From contig NZ_JAQITA010000009.1 in assembly GCF_028618575.1 (NCBI RefSeq), positions 33,672 through 97,671 of the forward strand: a DNA stretch of 64,000 nucleotides, in the 5' to 3' direction. Below, piece by piece: positions 20,401 to 29,932 of the stretch. Numbering within the stretch: position 1 is the first letter of the stretch; each line of letters starts with the position of its first letter. The notes under the pieces were generated by a model. The model saw nothing but the letters and a program-made list of their open reading frames with translations, was not told the origin of the DNA and ran no database searches. The position numbers and the translations under genes are program-made. This stretch comes from Bartonella sp. ML70XJBT.G (lineage in GTDB: Bacteria > Pseudomonadota > Alphaproteobacteria > Rhizobiales > Rhizobiaceae).

Positions 20401-21612
20401 ATGAGCAAGATATCAGATAATCACGGACAATCTTCTTGGCAGCTTATGAAAAAAAAAGTGAGTGAGAATGGTTCTCGTGACCGTTATAAGACTTATGTAC
20501 CAGCGTATACTCAAATACCGTTACCAAATAATATGAAAAAACAAATTTTTTTCTGGCTTGGTACATTGTTTTTTTTCATTCTTTTTATGTTTGTTTTTGG
20601 ATCCATTTTGCTTCCTTTTGTAGCAGGGATTGTGTTGGCTTATTTTCTTAATCCTATTGTTCAATTGCTTGAAAAATTTGGTATTCGTCGTGCTTTTGGT
20701 ACTATCCTCATTACTGTGTTAATTCTTGTTGTTTTTGTTGCTGCTTTAATTATTTTGATTCCTATTATCAGTTGGCAAATACAACAATTTGTGAGTCATG
20801 GTTTACCCGTTTATATTAATCGTATTCAAACTTTTTTCGTTGAGCATGATTTTGATTGGGTGAGGCGCTATTTTGGGAGTGATCCAAATGAATTACAGAG
20901 TAACATTAAAGGACTTTTAGGCAAAAGTTCTGACTTTATTACCTCTCTCTTAAATTCACTTTTAAAGTCAGGAAAATCTATCGTTAATCTTGTCAGCCTA
21001 TTTGTCGTGGCACCTGTCGTGACGTTTTACATGCTCTTAGATTGGCCCCGTATGGTTGCAACAATTGATTCGTTGATACCGCGCGATCATCTTGAAACTG
21101 TTCGTAGTATTTTTCATGAAATGGATAGAGCTATCGCTGGTTTTGTTCGTGGACAAGGAACAGTTTGTCTCATATTAGGAGGATATTATGCTATTGGTCT
21201 CACTATCACGGGACTCAATTTTGCTCTTTTGATTGGTATGTTTATTGGTCTTATCAGCTTTGTTCCTTATATTGGTACAATGAGTGGCTTTATACTTTCT
21301 GTTGGTGTTGCGTGGGTTCAATTCTATCCAAATAATTGGGGGGGAATTGTTGTTGTGGTGGTTCTTTTTTTAATTGGGCAATTTGTTGAAGGCTACATTC
21401 TCCAACCAAAACTTGTGGGGTCATCCGTCGGATTACATCCAGTGTGGTTGATGTTTGCACTTTTTGCTTTTTCTTCACTTTTTGGTTTTACTGGTATGCT
21501 CGTTGCTGTTCCTGCTGCTGCAGCTGTTGCTGTTTTGGTTCGTTTTGCTCTTCATACGTATCTTAATTCTCAGATGTATTCGCGAAGTGGAAATTCGGAG
21601 TCCCTAGAATGA
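20401..21612 (+). CDS. AI-2E family (PerM-type) membrane permease
   Basis: A 403-residue inner-membrane protein of the AI-2 exporter/PerM superfamily. A cytoplasmic N-terminal tail of about 50 residues precedes about eight hydrophobic helices. The family block VPYIGTMSGFILSV and EGYILQPKLVGSSVGLHPVWL lie in the C-terminal half. Members transport small molecules or ions, and the substrate here is unknown. Its stop overlaps the start of hdaA by four bases, so the two are translationally coupled. This permease-hdaA adjacency next to a divergent purMN is a familiar alphaproteobacterial arrangement. Confidence 0.87.
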   Translation: MSKISDNHGQSSWQLMKKKVSENGSRDRYKTYVPAYTQIPLPNNMKKQIFFWLGTLFFFILFMFVFGSILLPFVAGIVLAYFLNPIVQLLEKFGIRRAFGTILITVLILVVFVAALIILIPIISWQIQQFVSHGLPVYINRIQTFFVEHDFDWVRRYFGSDPNELQSNIKGLLGKSSDFITSLLNSLLKSGKSIVNLVSLFVVAPVVTFYMLLDWPRMVATIDSLIPRDHLETVRSIFHEMDRAIAGFVRGQGTVCLILGGYYAIGLTITGLNFALLIGMFIGLISFVPYIGTMSGFILSVGVAWVQFYPNNWGGIVVVVVLFLIGQFVEGYILQPKLVGSSVGLHPVWLMFALFAFSSLFGFTGMLVAVPAAAAVAVLVRFALHTYLNSQMYSRSGNSESLE

Positions 21613-22298
21613 ACGGGCGTGAAACGCAATTACCTTTAAACTTTCCTTATAATCCGATTTTTCGCTTCGATGATTTAGTGGTGACGGAAAGCAATCGTAT
21701 GGCTTTTCAGCTTATTGATCATTGGCCAAATTGGGCTTTCCCTATTGCAGTTTTGGTTGGACAAGAAGGATCTGGAAAGACGCACTTTTCTAGCGTATGG
21801 CTGCAAAAAACGAATGCTTTAAGTGTTCATCGCAATGAAATTGATCAAGCTGTTGCTATGGCTTCTCTAGGGCGAGCATGTTTAATTGAAGATATTGATG
21901 CGGGGGAAATTAGTGAGACAGGGCTCTTTCATTTGATGAATAGTGTTAAGCAAGCAAATCTTGATAAACGTCAGGCTACTTTGTTGATAACTGCTCGGAC
22001 AAGACCATCAGCATGGGATTTAAAGTTAAATGATTTAAAAAGTCGTCTTAATTCAGTTGTATTGGTTGCGATTCATCAGCCTGATGACGCATTGTTAACA
22101 GCTGTTGCGTTCAAACTTTTTTCCGATAAGCAGATTATTGTTCATCCGGATGCTGTTTCTTATCTTGTAAGTCGTTGTGAACGTTCTGTATTCGCACTGA
22201 GGCGTGTTATTGATTCTGTTGATCGGTTAACATTAGAACGAAAGCGCAAAGTAACGCGTGCTATCATTAGTGAAGTCCTTAATATGGAAATTCAATGA
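21609..22298 (+). CDS. hdaA: DnaA regulatory inactivator HdaA
   Basis: HdaA resembles the DnaA AAA+ domain. With the sliding clamp it stimulates ATP hydrolysis by DnaA, preventing over-initiation of replication. The 229-residue product carries an N-terminal clamp-binding motif QLPLNF (residues 7-12), Walker A GQEGSGKTH (51-59) and a Walker B-like CLIEDIDAG. It lacks the DNA-binding domain of DnaA, as expected. The start overlaps the permease stop by four bases. In many relatives polyphosphate kinase follows; here there is a 650-bp gap and a tRNA instead. Confidence 0.9.
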   Translation: MNGRETQLPLNFPYNPIFRFDDLVVTESNRMAFQLIDHWPNWAFPIAVLVGQEGSGKTHFSSVWLQKTNALSVHRNEIDQAVAMASLGRACLIEDIDAGEISETGLFHLMNSVKQANLDKRQATLLITARTRPSAWDLKLNDLKSRLNSVVLVAIHQPDDALLTAVAFKLFSDKQIIVHPDAVSYLVSRCERSVFALRRVIDSVDRLTLERKRKVTRAIISEVLNMEIQ

Positions 22299-22955
22299 AT
22301 GTTTTTTTAGTATAGCTCAAACTTGTTCATAAAAAAGCTGCTGTTCTATTTGTTGTGCTACTGTCGTCAATAGAAATGTGGTTATTTAAGCATTTGCTTT
22401 TTTGACATCTGTCTAAAGTGAATAAGCAGTGTGTTTTTATCTATCTGTTTCTCGCACGGATAGTGTTTTTTATGAGCTTTTTTATCATTTAAGAAAAATA
22501 TTTATTTTTTAGTTTAGTGTTGCTCTTGTTAGAAAAGCGTAGAATTGAAAAAAAAGTGATCAGGTAGAGAGAATAATAGAAGGTTTTTAATTTTTTTATG
22601 ATTCGTTCTGAGAATCCCATGAAAAAAGCTGGAATTTTATAGTTTTTGTGATGCGAAGTGAGCGCGGTAGAATCATATTTATGAGATGTTTTTGATGTCA
22701 TGAAAATCATTTTTGAAATGATATAATATTGAGAGTTTTCATAGAGAATTGAATTGTTATTCACCTCAATTGATTTCCTTTTTTGATGGATATTGTTTTT
22801 TTATTTTTGTCAATGAATCTTTCAAAGAAGAGAAAAAAAACTAAAAAAGTTCTTTTTTGTAAAGAAATACAATAAAATTTTTTAAAAAACGTGTTTTTCT
22901 CTTGCACTTCTGTCGTGAAAATTTTAGGGAATGTGTATCAAATAAATATAAATGG
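22299..22955. other. AT-rich intergenic region before tRNA-Pro
   Basis: About 650 bp of very AT-rich DNA. One minus-strand open frame near 22489-22764 exists, but its composition looks like chance and it has no recognisable domain. The promoter for the tRNA-Pro gene should lie near the right end; TTGCAC at 22902 is a possible -35 element, without a convincing -10. Confidence 0.5.
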
Positions 22956-23032
22956 CGGAGCGTAGCGCAGCCTGGTAGCGCACCTGATTTGGGATCAGGG
23001 GGTCGTAGGTTCGAATCCTATCGCTCCGACCA
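22956..23032 (+). tRNA. tRNA-Pro (anticodon UGG)
   Basis: A 77-base cloverleaf with acceptor arm CGGAGCG/CGCTCCG, anticodon stem CCTGA/TCAGG around loop TTTGGGA giving anticodon TGG, T arm GTAGG-TTCGAAT-CCTAT and an encoded CCA. It lies 88 bp before the NDUFS4-like gene. Confidence 0.97.
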
Positions 23033-23119
23033 TATTTGATTTTATGTGAGGGAATGCTACAATCGGTGCGTGGTGAGGAATTATCATTCAAGTGTTGTGT
23101 AGTCTAAAGGAAACTAACT

Positions 23120-23425
23120 ATGATTGCACGTATTTATAGTCCTGCAAAGACGGCTATGCAGTCAGGTAAAAGGAATACTGGATTTTGGATTTTGCAATAT
23201 GAGCCATCACAGGCAAAAATGCTTGAGCCTCTTATGGGATATACGGCAACCGCTGATGTAAGTAGTCAGATAAAAATCCATTTTAAGAGCAAGGAAGAGG
23301 CGATTGCTTTTGCAGACAAAAATGCTATTCCTTATCGTGTAGAGAGAGCGCATAGATCGATTCGGCGTGTTGTCTCTTATTCTGATAATTTTCGTAGTGA
23401 TAGGCAGCAACCTTGGACGCATTAA
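23120..23425 (+). CDS. NDUFS4-like complex I accessory subunit (ETC complex I conserved region)
   Basis: A 101-residue protein of the family shared by mitochondrial NDUFS4 and alphaproteobacteria, an accessory subunit of respiratory complex I. The recognisable features are an opening ARIYSPAKTAMQSG followed by W-x-L(Q)YEP, then SSQIKIHFKSKEEAIAFADKN and a C-terminal RR-containing tail ending in NFRSDRQQPWTH. The length matches bacterial members. It lies between two tRNA genes, away from any nuo operon in this window. The start ATG has AAAGGAAAC upstream. Confidence 0.87.
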   Translation: MIARIYSPAKTAMQSGKRNTGFWILQYEPSQAKMLEPLMGYTATADVSSQIKIHFKSKEEAIAFADKNAIPYRVERAHRSIRRVVSYSDNFRSDRQQPWTH

Positions 23426-23463
23426 GTTTAAGGGTGTTGTGGCAATGGAGAGAATAATCAGTT

Positions 23464-23540
<77 letters not shown>

Positions 23541-23711
23541 TGTTCAAATGATATCAATAGTTTATCAAAAGTTCAGGAATTTATGTTCTTTTGATTCTAT
23601 GAATTTGTTTTCCTACATACTCCGAACCTTTTGAAAGTTTTTATTGATTCGATTGCTCAGTTTTTTCTATTGGATATTTTTGTATAAAGTTAATGCTAGG
23701 CTGTTTTTTGT

Positions 23712-23918
23712 TTAGCCGAAAAGTGCTTGAAGTGGTGATACGGTAGCTCCCCTCTGTTGATAGTAAGCAGGTGTTCTGCTCATTTTCTCAAGATCATGTG
23801 CTGATTTATTGATTCCTGCTTGATTACACGCTGTACGAAACAGGTTGCCAAAACTCTCTTTGATAGGCTTATTTCCACTTTTCCCAAAAATGAATATTTT
23901 ATCACTTAGGGAAGCAAT
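23712..23918 (-). pseudogene. tyrosine-recombinase integrase relic (C-terminal fragment)
   Basis: Read on the minus strand, about 68 codons give recognisable integrase C-terminal sequence: DKIFIFGKSGNKPIKESFGN, then ACNQAGINKSAH, then GATVSPLQALFG and a stop. The fold positions match the C-terminal catalytic region of phage-type tyrosine integrases. The HxLR box has become HDLEK, a stretch after it is scrambled, and the frame stops just after LFG, before the catalytic tyrosine. An in-frame stop lies immediately upstream at 23919-23921. It is therefore a non-functional remnant. Confidence 0.75.
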
Positions 23919-24463
23919 TTAAAGGTTTTCTGCTTATTTCGCTAAAATAGGAAAAAATAGCTGTTTTAAATTGGCTTTTTCTATTGTGAGATGGATGATA
24001 TGGATCTTTGATAACTTTTTAGTTTATCCTAACTGTATCATCATAGAAAAAATATAAAGGGTATCAATTCAGATAAGCTTATGCGGGGGGCTAACTGTTC
24101 AGAAACAGGGCAATATTAGTTAATATCTTTTTTTCTGACCATAGCACAGAAATCCTTCTGCCTTTAGGAAAGGTAGGCGATTTATATTCAAGGCAGAATT
24201 TTTGTTTAAAAGAGTATTATCAAACGCTCAATTAAAAAGATTTTTTAAATAATGGAGATTGCGTATTGCATCACGCTTTTATTTTTCACGGTCTTTAATG
24301 GGGGAACACTCCTCATGCAAAACAGAACGCTACCCAGTTAGGGCACATTCATCTTTTTTAAAGAGACATCTTTTAAGGCACCCAAGTTCATTTCACGACG
24401 GCGTTTGTGGAGGGTATAATGGTAAATCCATTGTGAGCATCGCCATTTTTATGCTTGTGCAAT

Positions 24464-24731
24464 AACAAGCTGGCACCATCATACTATTTTCCAACCTCCA
24501 ATGTTGCTACAGCTCTTGGCACCTAAGACCATTCATCAGAGTTATTTTATTCCTTTCTTGTACAATTTTTATCCACACACTCATCCCGCTTGTGATGTGT
24601 AAGCGAGTGATTTTGATTGATTTAATATGGGAAAGGCTTGAAATGAGAGAATCTTATGGTATTAGAGGTTCTAATTCAATCATGAATAACGATAGATTGT
24701 TATTATAAATCAATTACTTGTAAGATATTAA
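24464..24731. repeat. diverged dispersed repeat, copy 2
   Basis: Aligns along its length with 1451-1709 in the same orientation (shared blocks listed for copy 1). Copy 2 lies downstream of the integrase relic, which suggests that the repeated unit travelled with, or was duplicated near, mobile DNA. No protein product is recognised. Confidence 0.6.
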
Positions 24732-25270
24732 AGATCTCTTTTAAGTAGAGAAAGGGGGGGAATGTAATGTTATTATATCTCCATATTGGAACAGAGCAAA
24801 AATATTTTTATTTCTTTCGATCAGCATTTTCAAACTAAATGAGAGCAAAAAGCCATTCTTACTTGAGAGCTTTTGTTGTTATCAAAACGGAAAAAATTCT
24901 GGTTCGTTGTAGTTCTTATCGATAATAAAGAATATCTTTCTTAAAAGATCCACTGCTATGAGATTCAGCTTAATAGGTTGAATTAGACAACAGCAATGTT
25001 CTTGAGAAGACAAGAAAATACTAATGGTAAAATTTCTATAATAAAACTCTCTGATTCATTTAGCGGTAAAATTGTTGGTATGTTGGTTAGAACATTGCAT
25101 AGTGCTTCATAATAGGATTGAATAAAATGCAAAGAATTATCAGAAAAAGTTGTTAAAAAGGACGCACTGTGGCGTGTTGGAGGATCCTAGTCCTATAGTT
25201 TTATTTTAGGTGTCCCGTACCTTTTAAAAGAGACAATAACTTAATAGTTTATCTAGGATATAAAACTAAA

Positions 25271-25345
<75 letters not shown>

Positions 25346-25441
25346 ACTTAATGAAGTTGCATACACCACATAGAATTTCAAACGTCAATGCCTAATTTAA
25401 TTTTCTCTTTATCAGACACGAATAATTTGGAAAAATGCCCT

Positions 25442-25804
25442 TTAAGCCGCTATCAGTATTTTTTCAACCTCATTCACGAGTTCACGCAGATGAAACGGTT
25501 TAGAAAGTACTTTTGCATCAGGTGGAGCATCGCTATTTGAATTGAGTGCAACTGCTGCAAATCCTGTAATAAACATTACGCGTAAGTCAGGATCAATTTC
25601 AGTAGCACGTCGTGCTAGTTCAATACCATCCATTTCTGGCATTACAATATCAGTAAGGAGAAGGGAAAAGGGTTCTTCTTGTAAACGTTCATATGCGCTA
25701 GCACCATTATCGAAATCAGCGACTTCGTAGCCTGCACGCTCTAAAGCTTTTGCTAGAAAGCGGCGCATATCGTTATCATCTTCTGCAAGCAGGATTCGTT
25801 TCAT
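25442..25804 (-). CDS. cpdR: single-domain response regulator CpdR
   Basis: CpdR is a receiver-only protein that, when unphosphorylated, primes the ClpXP protease for cell-cycle substrates. It is phosphorylated through the CckA-ChpT relay. The 120-residue product has the acidic pocket EDDND (residues 8-12), phospho-acceptor D52 in LLLTDIVMPEMDG, the T/S switch in MFITGFAA, and K in VLSKPF. No output domain follows. I choose the start ATG at 25804 (KRILLAEDDND); a longer in-frame extension to 25978 is AT-rich and unlike the family. The partner kinase gene cckA is also in this window. Confidence 0.93.
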   Translation of the reverse strand: MKRILLAEDDNDMRRFLAKALERAGYEVADFDNGASAYERLQEEPFSLLLTDIVMPEMDGIELARRATEIDPDLRVMFITGFAAVALNSNSDAPPDAKVLSKPFHLRELVNEVEKILIAA

Positions 25805-26584
25805 GATTATGTTCCAATGGCTCCATTTGTCAGAGTTTTTTGCCACACCAATTATATAATAGAGAGTATTTATAAAAAAGATGATAAAATGCTCATAATT
25901 GGAATGAATGGCAAAATGGTTAATTCTTACATTCTTGTCAAGAATATAGTAGATTGGTTGTGAGTTGGTTAAATTCAAAATGTATGTGGCGTTGAAATAA
26001 AAACGCTATGTGTGAATATCTTAAACGCAATTAATCGTAATTTCTTTTTCTTTTTCATTTTTCTCATGCTTAATCACAGCGTTTTTTAGGTATTTACGTG
26101 AATATTCACTTTATAAATATCTATATGGGAAATCGAGAGAAGTATTATATTGATTTGCTGTGTTTAAGTTTGAGAAGTTATACGACAACATATAATTATA
26201 TTTGTTTTTCGTAGGTCTTTATAGAGAGATACATTAGAAAAATAACTTGGTTTATTAAAATCTTTATAAATAAAATCAATCTCTTAAAGAAGAAAAAATA
26301 CAATAGCTACAAACACAATTTTGATAATTTATTGAGAATATTGCATCATCTTATATCAAAGATTTTACTGAATGTTGCTATTATTTATTATACGTTTATA
26401 ATTTTGCATAATTACCCAATTTTGTATCTCAAATAACCGATTGTTTTTTACAGAAGTTCAAATATTAAACTTTTAATTGTATAAACAAAGCTTTAAAGAA
26501 AATTCTGTAACACGCTCACATTTCTACTTTGAAAAGCAGTATATTTTACTCTCTGACATCAAATTATGGTTCTATTAAGAAATG
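25805..26584. other. long AT-rich intergenic region
   Basis: About 780 bp between cpdR and the degenerate hydrolase gene, strikingly AT-rich. I find no gene, RNA gene or well-formed hairpin. It should include the cpdR promoter at its left end. Confidence 0.5.
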
Positions 26585-27502
26585 TTATTTCACGGATATA
26601 TCCGCGGAAATAAATGCATCAAATGCAGCCCAAAACTGTTTTTTGTAATTTTCTTCATGCATGATTGTATTAAGTTCGGCACCTGTAACGGTGATACTGT
26701 CTGTTAAACGTATTTGTTGACATAATTGTCGCACTTCAATGTTGTTGGTCATATTGTTTTGATTGGCGAGGATAAACAGTATTGGAATTTTTAAATGCCC
26801 ATGAAGGATATTTTTTTTCATGGAATCAATTGCATTAAGTACGGATGCCATCCATTGCGATGTTGGAGGCTTGATAGAGGAGAAGGGTGCTTTATAAGCG
26901 CGTTCCAATTGTCTATTTGTTTGTTGTGTTTGTTTGAATTTTTTCCCACCTTTAGCTGGTAAAAAGCCAAGACCTATATCAGAAAGAAATTGTGTTAATT
27001 TATGTTGAAAGCCGTTTGTTTTATTGCCTAAAGGGGCAAAAGGGGGAGAAACACAAAGCATTTTGTTAAACTGATGGTTAAGAAGATCCAATCCACTCAA
27101 TGCTATCAAACCACCTATACCATAGGTTAGCATATAGTAAGGTGGTGGACAGTCAGGGTATACAATTTTTTTAAGAAATTCATCTAAGTCATTTATATCA
27201 TTGTTAATATCAAAATAATGATGTCGTTTTTGTTTTTTTGTCTTAAGTGGTGATTTTTCTCGACCAAACCAGTCAAATATTGCTGTATGAAAACCACGTT
27301 TAGATAGTTCATTCATTAATAAAAAATATTCTTCTAAAATGTTTGCATAGCTTTCGAGAATAACGACTGTTCCCTTAGATTTTTCTCTTTCAGGATATGT
27401 TAGGGCAAAACGAATTTTGCGATTTGTAGCTATTTTAAGGTAGCTATGACAGATATTGGGAGGGGTGGGATTGCAGTTTGTAGGATAAAGAGGTGTTTCC
27501 AA
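26585..27502 (-). CDS. alpha/beta hydrolase (lysophospholipase PldB-like) with lost catalytic residues
   Basis: A 305-residue protein whose order of segments matches the serine aminopeptidase S33/lysophospholipase family: a cap-type fold with VVILESYANILEEYF, FHTAIFDWFGREKS, PYYMLTYGIGGLIAL and GAELNTIMHEEN. The nucleophile elbow, normally GHSxGG, reads YGIGG here, so the serine is a glycine (G128). The expected acid falls in ANQNNMTNN (no aspartate), and the expected histidine aligns with L277 in GAELN. All three triad residues thus appear lost although the frame is intact. It may have a non-catalytic role or be a gene decaying without stops yet. It diverges from the heat-shock gene. Confidence 0.75.
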   Translation of the reverse strand: METPLYPTNCNPTPPNICHSYLKIATNRKIRFALTYPEREKSKGTVVILESYANILEEYFLLMNELSKRGFHTAIFDWFGREKSPLKTKKQKRHHYFDINNDINDLDEFLKKIVYPDCPPPYYMLTYGIGGLIALSGLDLLNHQFNKMLCVSPPFAPLGNKTNGFQHKLTQFLSDIGLGFLPAKGGKKFKQTQQTNRQLERAYKAPFSSIKPPTSQWMASVLNAIDSMKKNILHGHLKIPILFILANQNNMTNNIEVRQLCQQIRLTDSITVTGAELNTIMHEENYKKQFWAAFDAFISADISVK

Positions 27503-27689
27503 TTTACATCCTTTGCTGTGTATTTTTGTAACTTAGTACAAAATGAGATAACGAGAGGACTAAAATATTTATGTAATGATGAAGATGAGTTAGGCAAATA
27601 ATTATATTGCTTTTTATGTATTTTTATAAACTTAAATTACAAAACCGTTGAAATATTATAGAATGACTACCAGATAAATAGTGCGGTCG

Positions 27690-27785
27690 CCATAATGGGA
27701 CTGTGGGTTCATGGGAAAGTTGGCCATTTGGAAACTTTGTGAACCAATTTATAAATTATAGTCGCTCTAAAGGAGGGCAATGTTT
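27690..27785 (+). promoter_or_regulatory. ROSE-like RNA thermosensor in the small heat-shock leader
   Basis: The leader contains a long hairpin at 27706-27745 (GGTTCA...TGAACC and AAAGTT...AACTTT with a small asymmetric bulge). Just before the start, TCGCTC is followed after five bases by GAGGG of the Shine-Dalgarno sequence AGGAGG. CGCTC pairs with GAGGG with one G-G mismatch, the hallmark of the ROSE element's UYGCU motif that masks the ribosome binding site at low temperature. ROSE elements commonly control small heat-shock genes in rhizobia. The assignment is from pattern and context only. Confidence 0.55.
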
Positions 27786-28244
27786 ATGCGTCAAGTAGAT
27801 TTTTCACCATTTTATCGTTCCACAGTAGGTTTTGATCATCTTTTTAACTGGTTTGATTCTAGGACACAACCTGATGATGTCTCTTCCTATCCACCCTATA
27901 ATATCGAGCGTTTAACCGAAGATTCTTATAGAATTTCTATGGCTGTTGCGGGCTTCTCTCAAGATGAAATCGATATCGAAACGCATTGTAACCAGCTGAT
28001 TATTAAGGGGGAAAGAAAACCTGAAGATGATGATAAAGAACGGGAGTTCCTTTATCGAGGTATTGCTTCGCGTGCTTTTGAGCGGCGTTTTCATTTGGCG
28101 GATCATGTTAAAGTTATCGGAGCAGAACTTGGCGATGGTCTTCTTCATATTCAGCTTAAAAGAGAAATGCCTGCTGAGCTAAAGCCTAAAAAAATAACTG
28201 TGCAGACATCATCATCATCCGTCATGCAAAATGATAACACCTAG
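27786..28244 (+). CDS. small heat-shock protein (Hsp20/IbpA family)
   Basis: A product of about 152 residues with a short N-terminal region containing FDHLFNWFD and an alpha-crystallin domain from about residue 36 (YPPYNIERL) to 142. Hallmarks such as EDSYRISMAVAGFSQDEIDI and the RAFERRFHLAD stretch before GAELGDGLLHIQLKRE are visible. These ATP-independent chaperones hold unfolding proteins during heat stress. I prefer the ATG at 27786, which lies 9 bases after AGGAGG; the ATG at 27780 is only 3 bases away. The leader looks like a ROSE thermosensor and an intrinsic terminator follows at 28308, so it is a single-gene unit. Confidence 0.93.
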   Translation: MRQVDFSPFYRSTVGFDHLFNWFDSRTQPDDVSSYPPYNIERLTEDSYRISMAVAGFSQDEIDIETHCNQLIIKGERKPEDDDKEREFLYRGIASRAFERRFHLADHVKVIGAELGDGLLHIQLKREMPAELKPKKITVQTSSSSVMQNDNT

Positions 28245-28307
28245 TAGACCTAAAGTGCATTTAGCTGAGAAAGCTAAGTGATGATAGATTCCTTGGAATA
28301 ATAAGGT

Positions 28308-28334
28308 AACGCGAGGCTTTTGTCTCGCGTTTTT
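28308..28334 (+). terminator. intrinsic terminator after the small heat-shock gene
   Basis: ACGCGAG (28309-28315) and CTCGCGT (28324-28330) form a GC-rich stem with an 8-base loop, followed by TTTT. It lies about 65 bp after the heat-shock gene stop and is a classical rho-independent terminator. Confidence 0.85.
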
Positions 28335-28779
28335 AATGTCTTTGATTAAAAGAAAGACTTTTTACTCTTTATTCTCAATTTATGATAATCCTCCCATGAT
28401 ATATCACGGTAAGTTGAGGAAGTAGAACTGTTTTTAAACTTCATCTCTGCATAATGGAAGAATAATTTAATTCACAAAAGAGGCATATGTGTATTTGTAG
28501 ATGGCTCACTGTGTTTAAATGAGAGAGAAAAATTTATTAGAGAAAAGTGATAATTTATTGGTTTCATAACTATTTTTTACCTTCAAATGAGAATTTTTTA
28601 GGCAGGGTATGAAATCTAAAAATCAAAAAGAGGGTAAAATGGTAAAACCAAGATCTGCTAAAAAGTGAGGGAAAGCTTTGAAAAAATGAATTGCTACAAA
28701 TGAGCTACCAAAATATGCCAAACTAGATGATAGCCACAAATAACCTCACTCTGTATTGACTTGAAAGTTCCTCCGAAAA
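28335..28779. other. intergenic region between heat-shock terminator and tRNA-Pro
   Basis: About 445 bp of AT-rich sequence. No gene, repeat or further strong hairpin seen. Confidence 0.5.
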
Positions 28780-28856
<77 letters not shown>

Positions 28857-29489
28857 AATTGTATAAAACGACTAAACGACTGTCTCTTTAAAGGCAAGAG
28901 AAAAGTGAAGAGAAATAAAATCTAAAATACTCTTGCTCTTTAAAAAGCTTACGTTTGTAAAGCGAAATTTTGTACTTCAATAGTTTTTGTTCATTAAATT
29001 GTTCAGTCTTTAGTTTCATTGATGTATGGTGTTATATGTACATATGCATCGAATTATTTTACGCGTTTTGTGGAGACATAAGGTAAATTTCCCTATGCAT
29101 AGAAACATATTCATTTTTTAATATTTAAGAGGATTTCGTAAAGACGGGAGTAATGATGATAGATTTTTAAGGCTTTTGTTTGTTCATCAGGAATTAAAAA
29201 AAAGATAACCATTTTATAAATGCAATGGTAAATCTATGACATTGAAAGTTTTTCTTTATTTTTGATTTTATAAAAAAGCATTTTGTATCAGATATAAGAG
29301 CTATAAAATAAAAATCTCAGATTGCACAATCATAAATCTAAATTGTTAAATATGAGGCTTTTATTCCGATGAGAAAAAATCAAAACATTCAATTTATATC
29401 TTGTGGATTTATTTCTCATATACCAGATAAATAGAACGTTGGAGATAGAATGCTCTAAATATCTTTATTGAGTAAGAAAAGAGTAGATA
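28857..29489. other. intergenic region upstream of the A-type Fe-S carrier gene
   Basis: About 630 bp of AT-rich DNA without a recognisable gene or structure. The promoter for the downstream gene must be in its right-hand part. Confidence 0.5.
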
Positions 29490-29855
29490 ATGAGCCGTTT
29501 TTCGGTAATAACTTTAACAGAAGCTGCAGTAGAACGTGTTAAAACGATTATGGATGCAAAAGATGCGCGGGGTATTCTGATTGGCATCAAAAAAGGTGGT
29601 TGTGCGGGTATGGAATATACCATTACTCTTGTAAAAGAAGAGAAATTAGATGCAGATGTTGTCGAAGTAGATGGGGCTCGCGTTTTTATAGCACATGATG
29701 CCGTGTTATTTTTATTAGGAACACAGGTCGATTATGAAGTGACAACACTTCGATCTGGGTTTGTGTTTAAAAATCCTAATCAAGTTTCAGCATGTGGGTG
29801 TGGGGAATCGGTAGAACTTCGTCCTGCCTTGCAAAATCAGTTCAATAACATATAA
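29490..29855 (+). CDS. A-type iron-sulfur carrier (HesB/IscA/SufA family)
   Basis: A 121-residue A-type carrier that accepts Fe-S clusters from a scaffold and hands them to apo-enzymes. The three cysteine ligands are in place: C38 in KKGGCAGMEY and C102/C104 in SACGCGES. The length and spacing are typical. It is a lone gene here; no suf or isc operon genes are adjacent, so I do not choose between SufA, IscA and ErpA. An IscU-like scaffold gene (61769-62197) lies elsewhere in this window. A weak terminator may follow at 29908. Confidence 0.9.
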   Translation: MSRFSVITLTEAAVERVKTIMDAKDARGILIGIKKGGCAGMEYTITLVKEEKLDADVVEVDGARVFIAHDAVLFLLGTQVDYEVTTLRSGFVFKNPNQVSACGCGESVELRPALQNQFNNI

Positions 29856-29907
29856 AGCCAGTTGAGCGCTGTAAGATCTCATCGAGTGATTCAAGCGATC
29901 ATTTTGT

Positions 29908-29932
29908 AGGTTTGTGAAACCGATCTTTTTTA
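29908..29932 (+). terminator. possible intrinsic terminator
   Basis: GGTTT-GTG-AAACC forms a 5-bp stem, flanked by GATC repeats that can also pair, followed by CTTTTTTAT. It lies just after the A-type carrier gene and before the convergent mazG end. The stem is short, so confidence is low. Confidence 0.35.

Larger units (their letters stand above)
23541..25270. other. decayed accessory region between tRNA-Arg and tRNA-Val
   Basis: About 1.7 kb with no intact gene. It contains an integrase relic (23712-23918) and the second copy of a diverged dispersed repeat (24464-24731). Between them, around 24259-24465, is an open frame of 68 codons with no ribosome binding site or recognisable domain. 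The setting between two tRNA genes fits the remains of a lost integrated element. Confidence 0.55.

Noticed and set aside
22489..22764. 91-codon minus-strand open frame in the gap before tRNA-Pro
   Set aside because: Composition is typical of chance AT-rich frames (many K, N, S, I), there is no recognisable domain and no good ribosome binding site.
24259..24465. 68-codon plus-strand open frame between the integrase relic and repeat copy 2
   Set aside because: No ribosome binding site or known domain; it lies in decayed sequence. It might be a fragment of a lost gene but I cannot support a call.
25805..25978. N-terminal extension of CpdR in the same frame
   Set aside because: AT-rich, rich in N, I, Y and H, and absent from the family; the conserved protein starts at the ATG at 25804.
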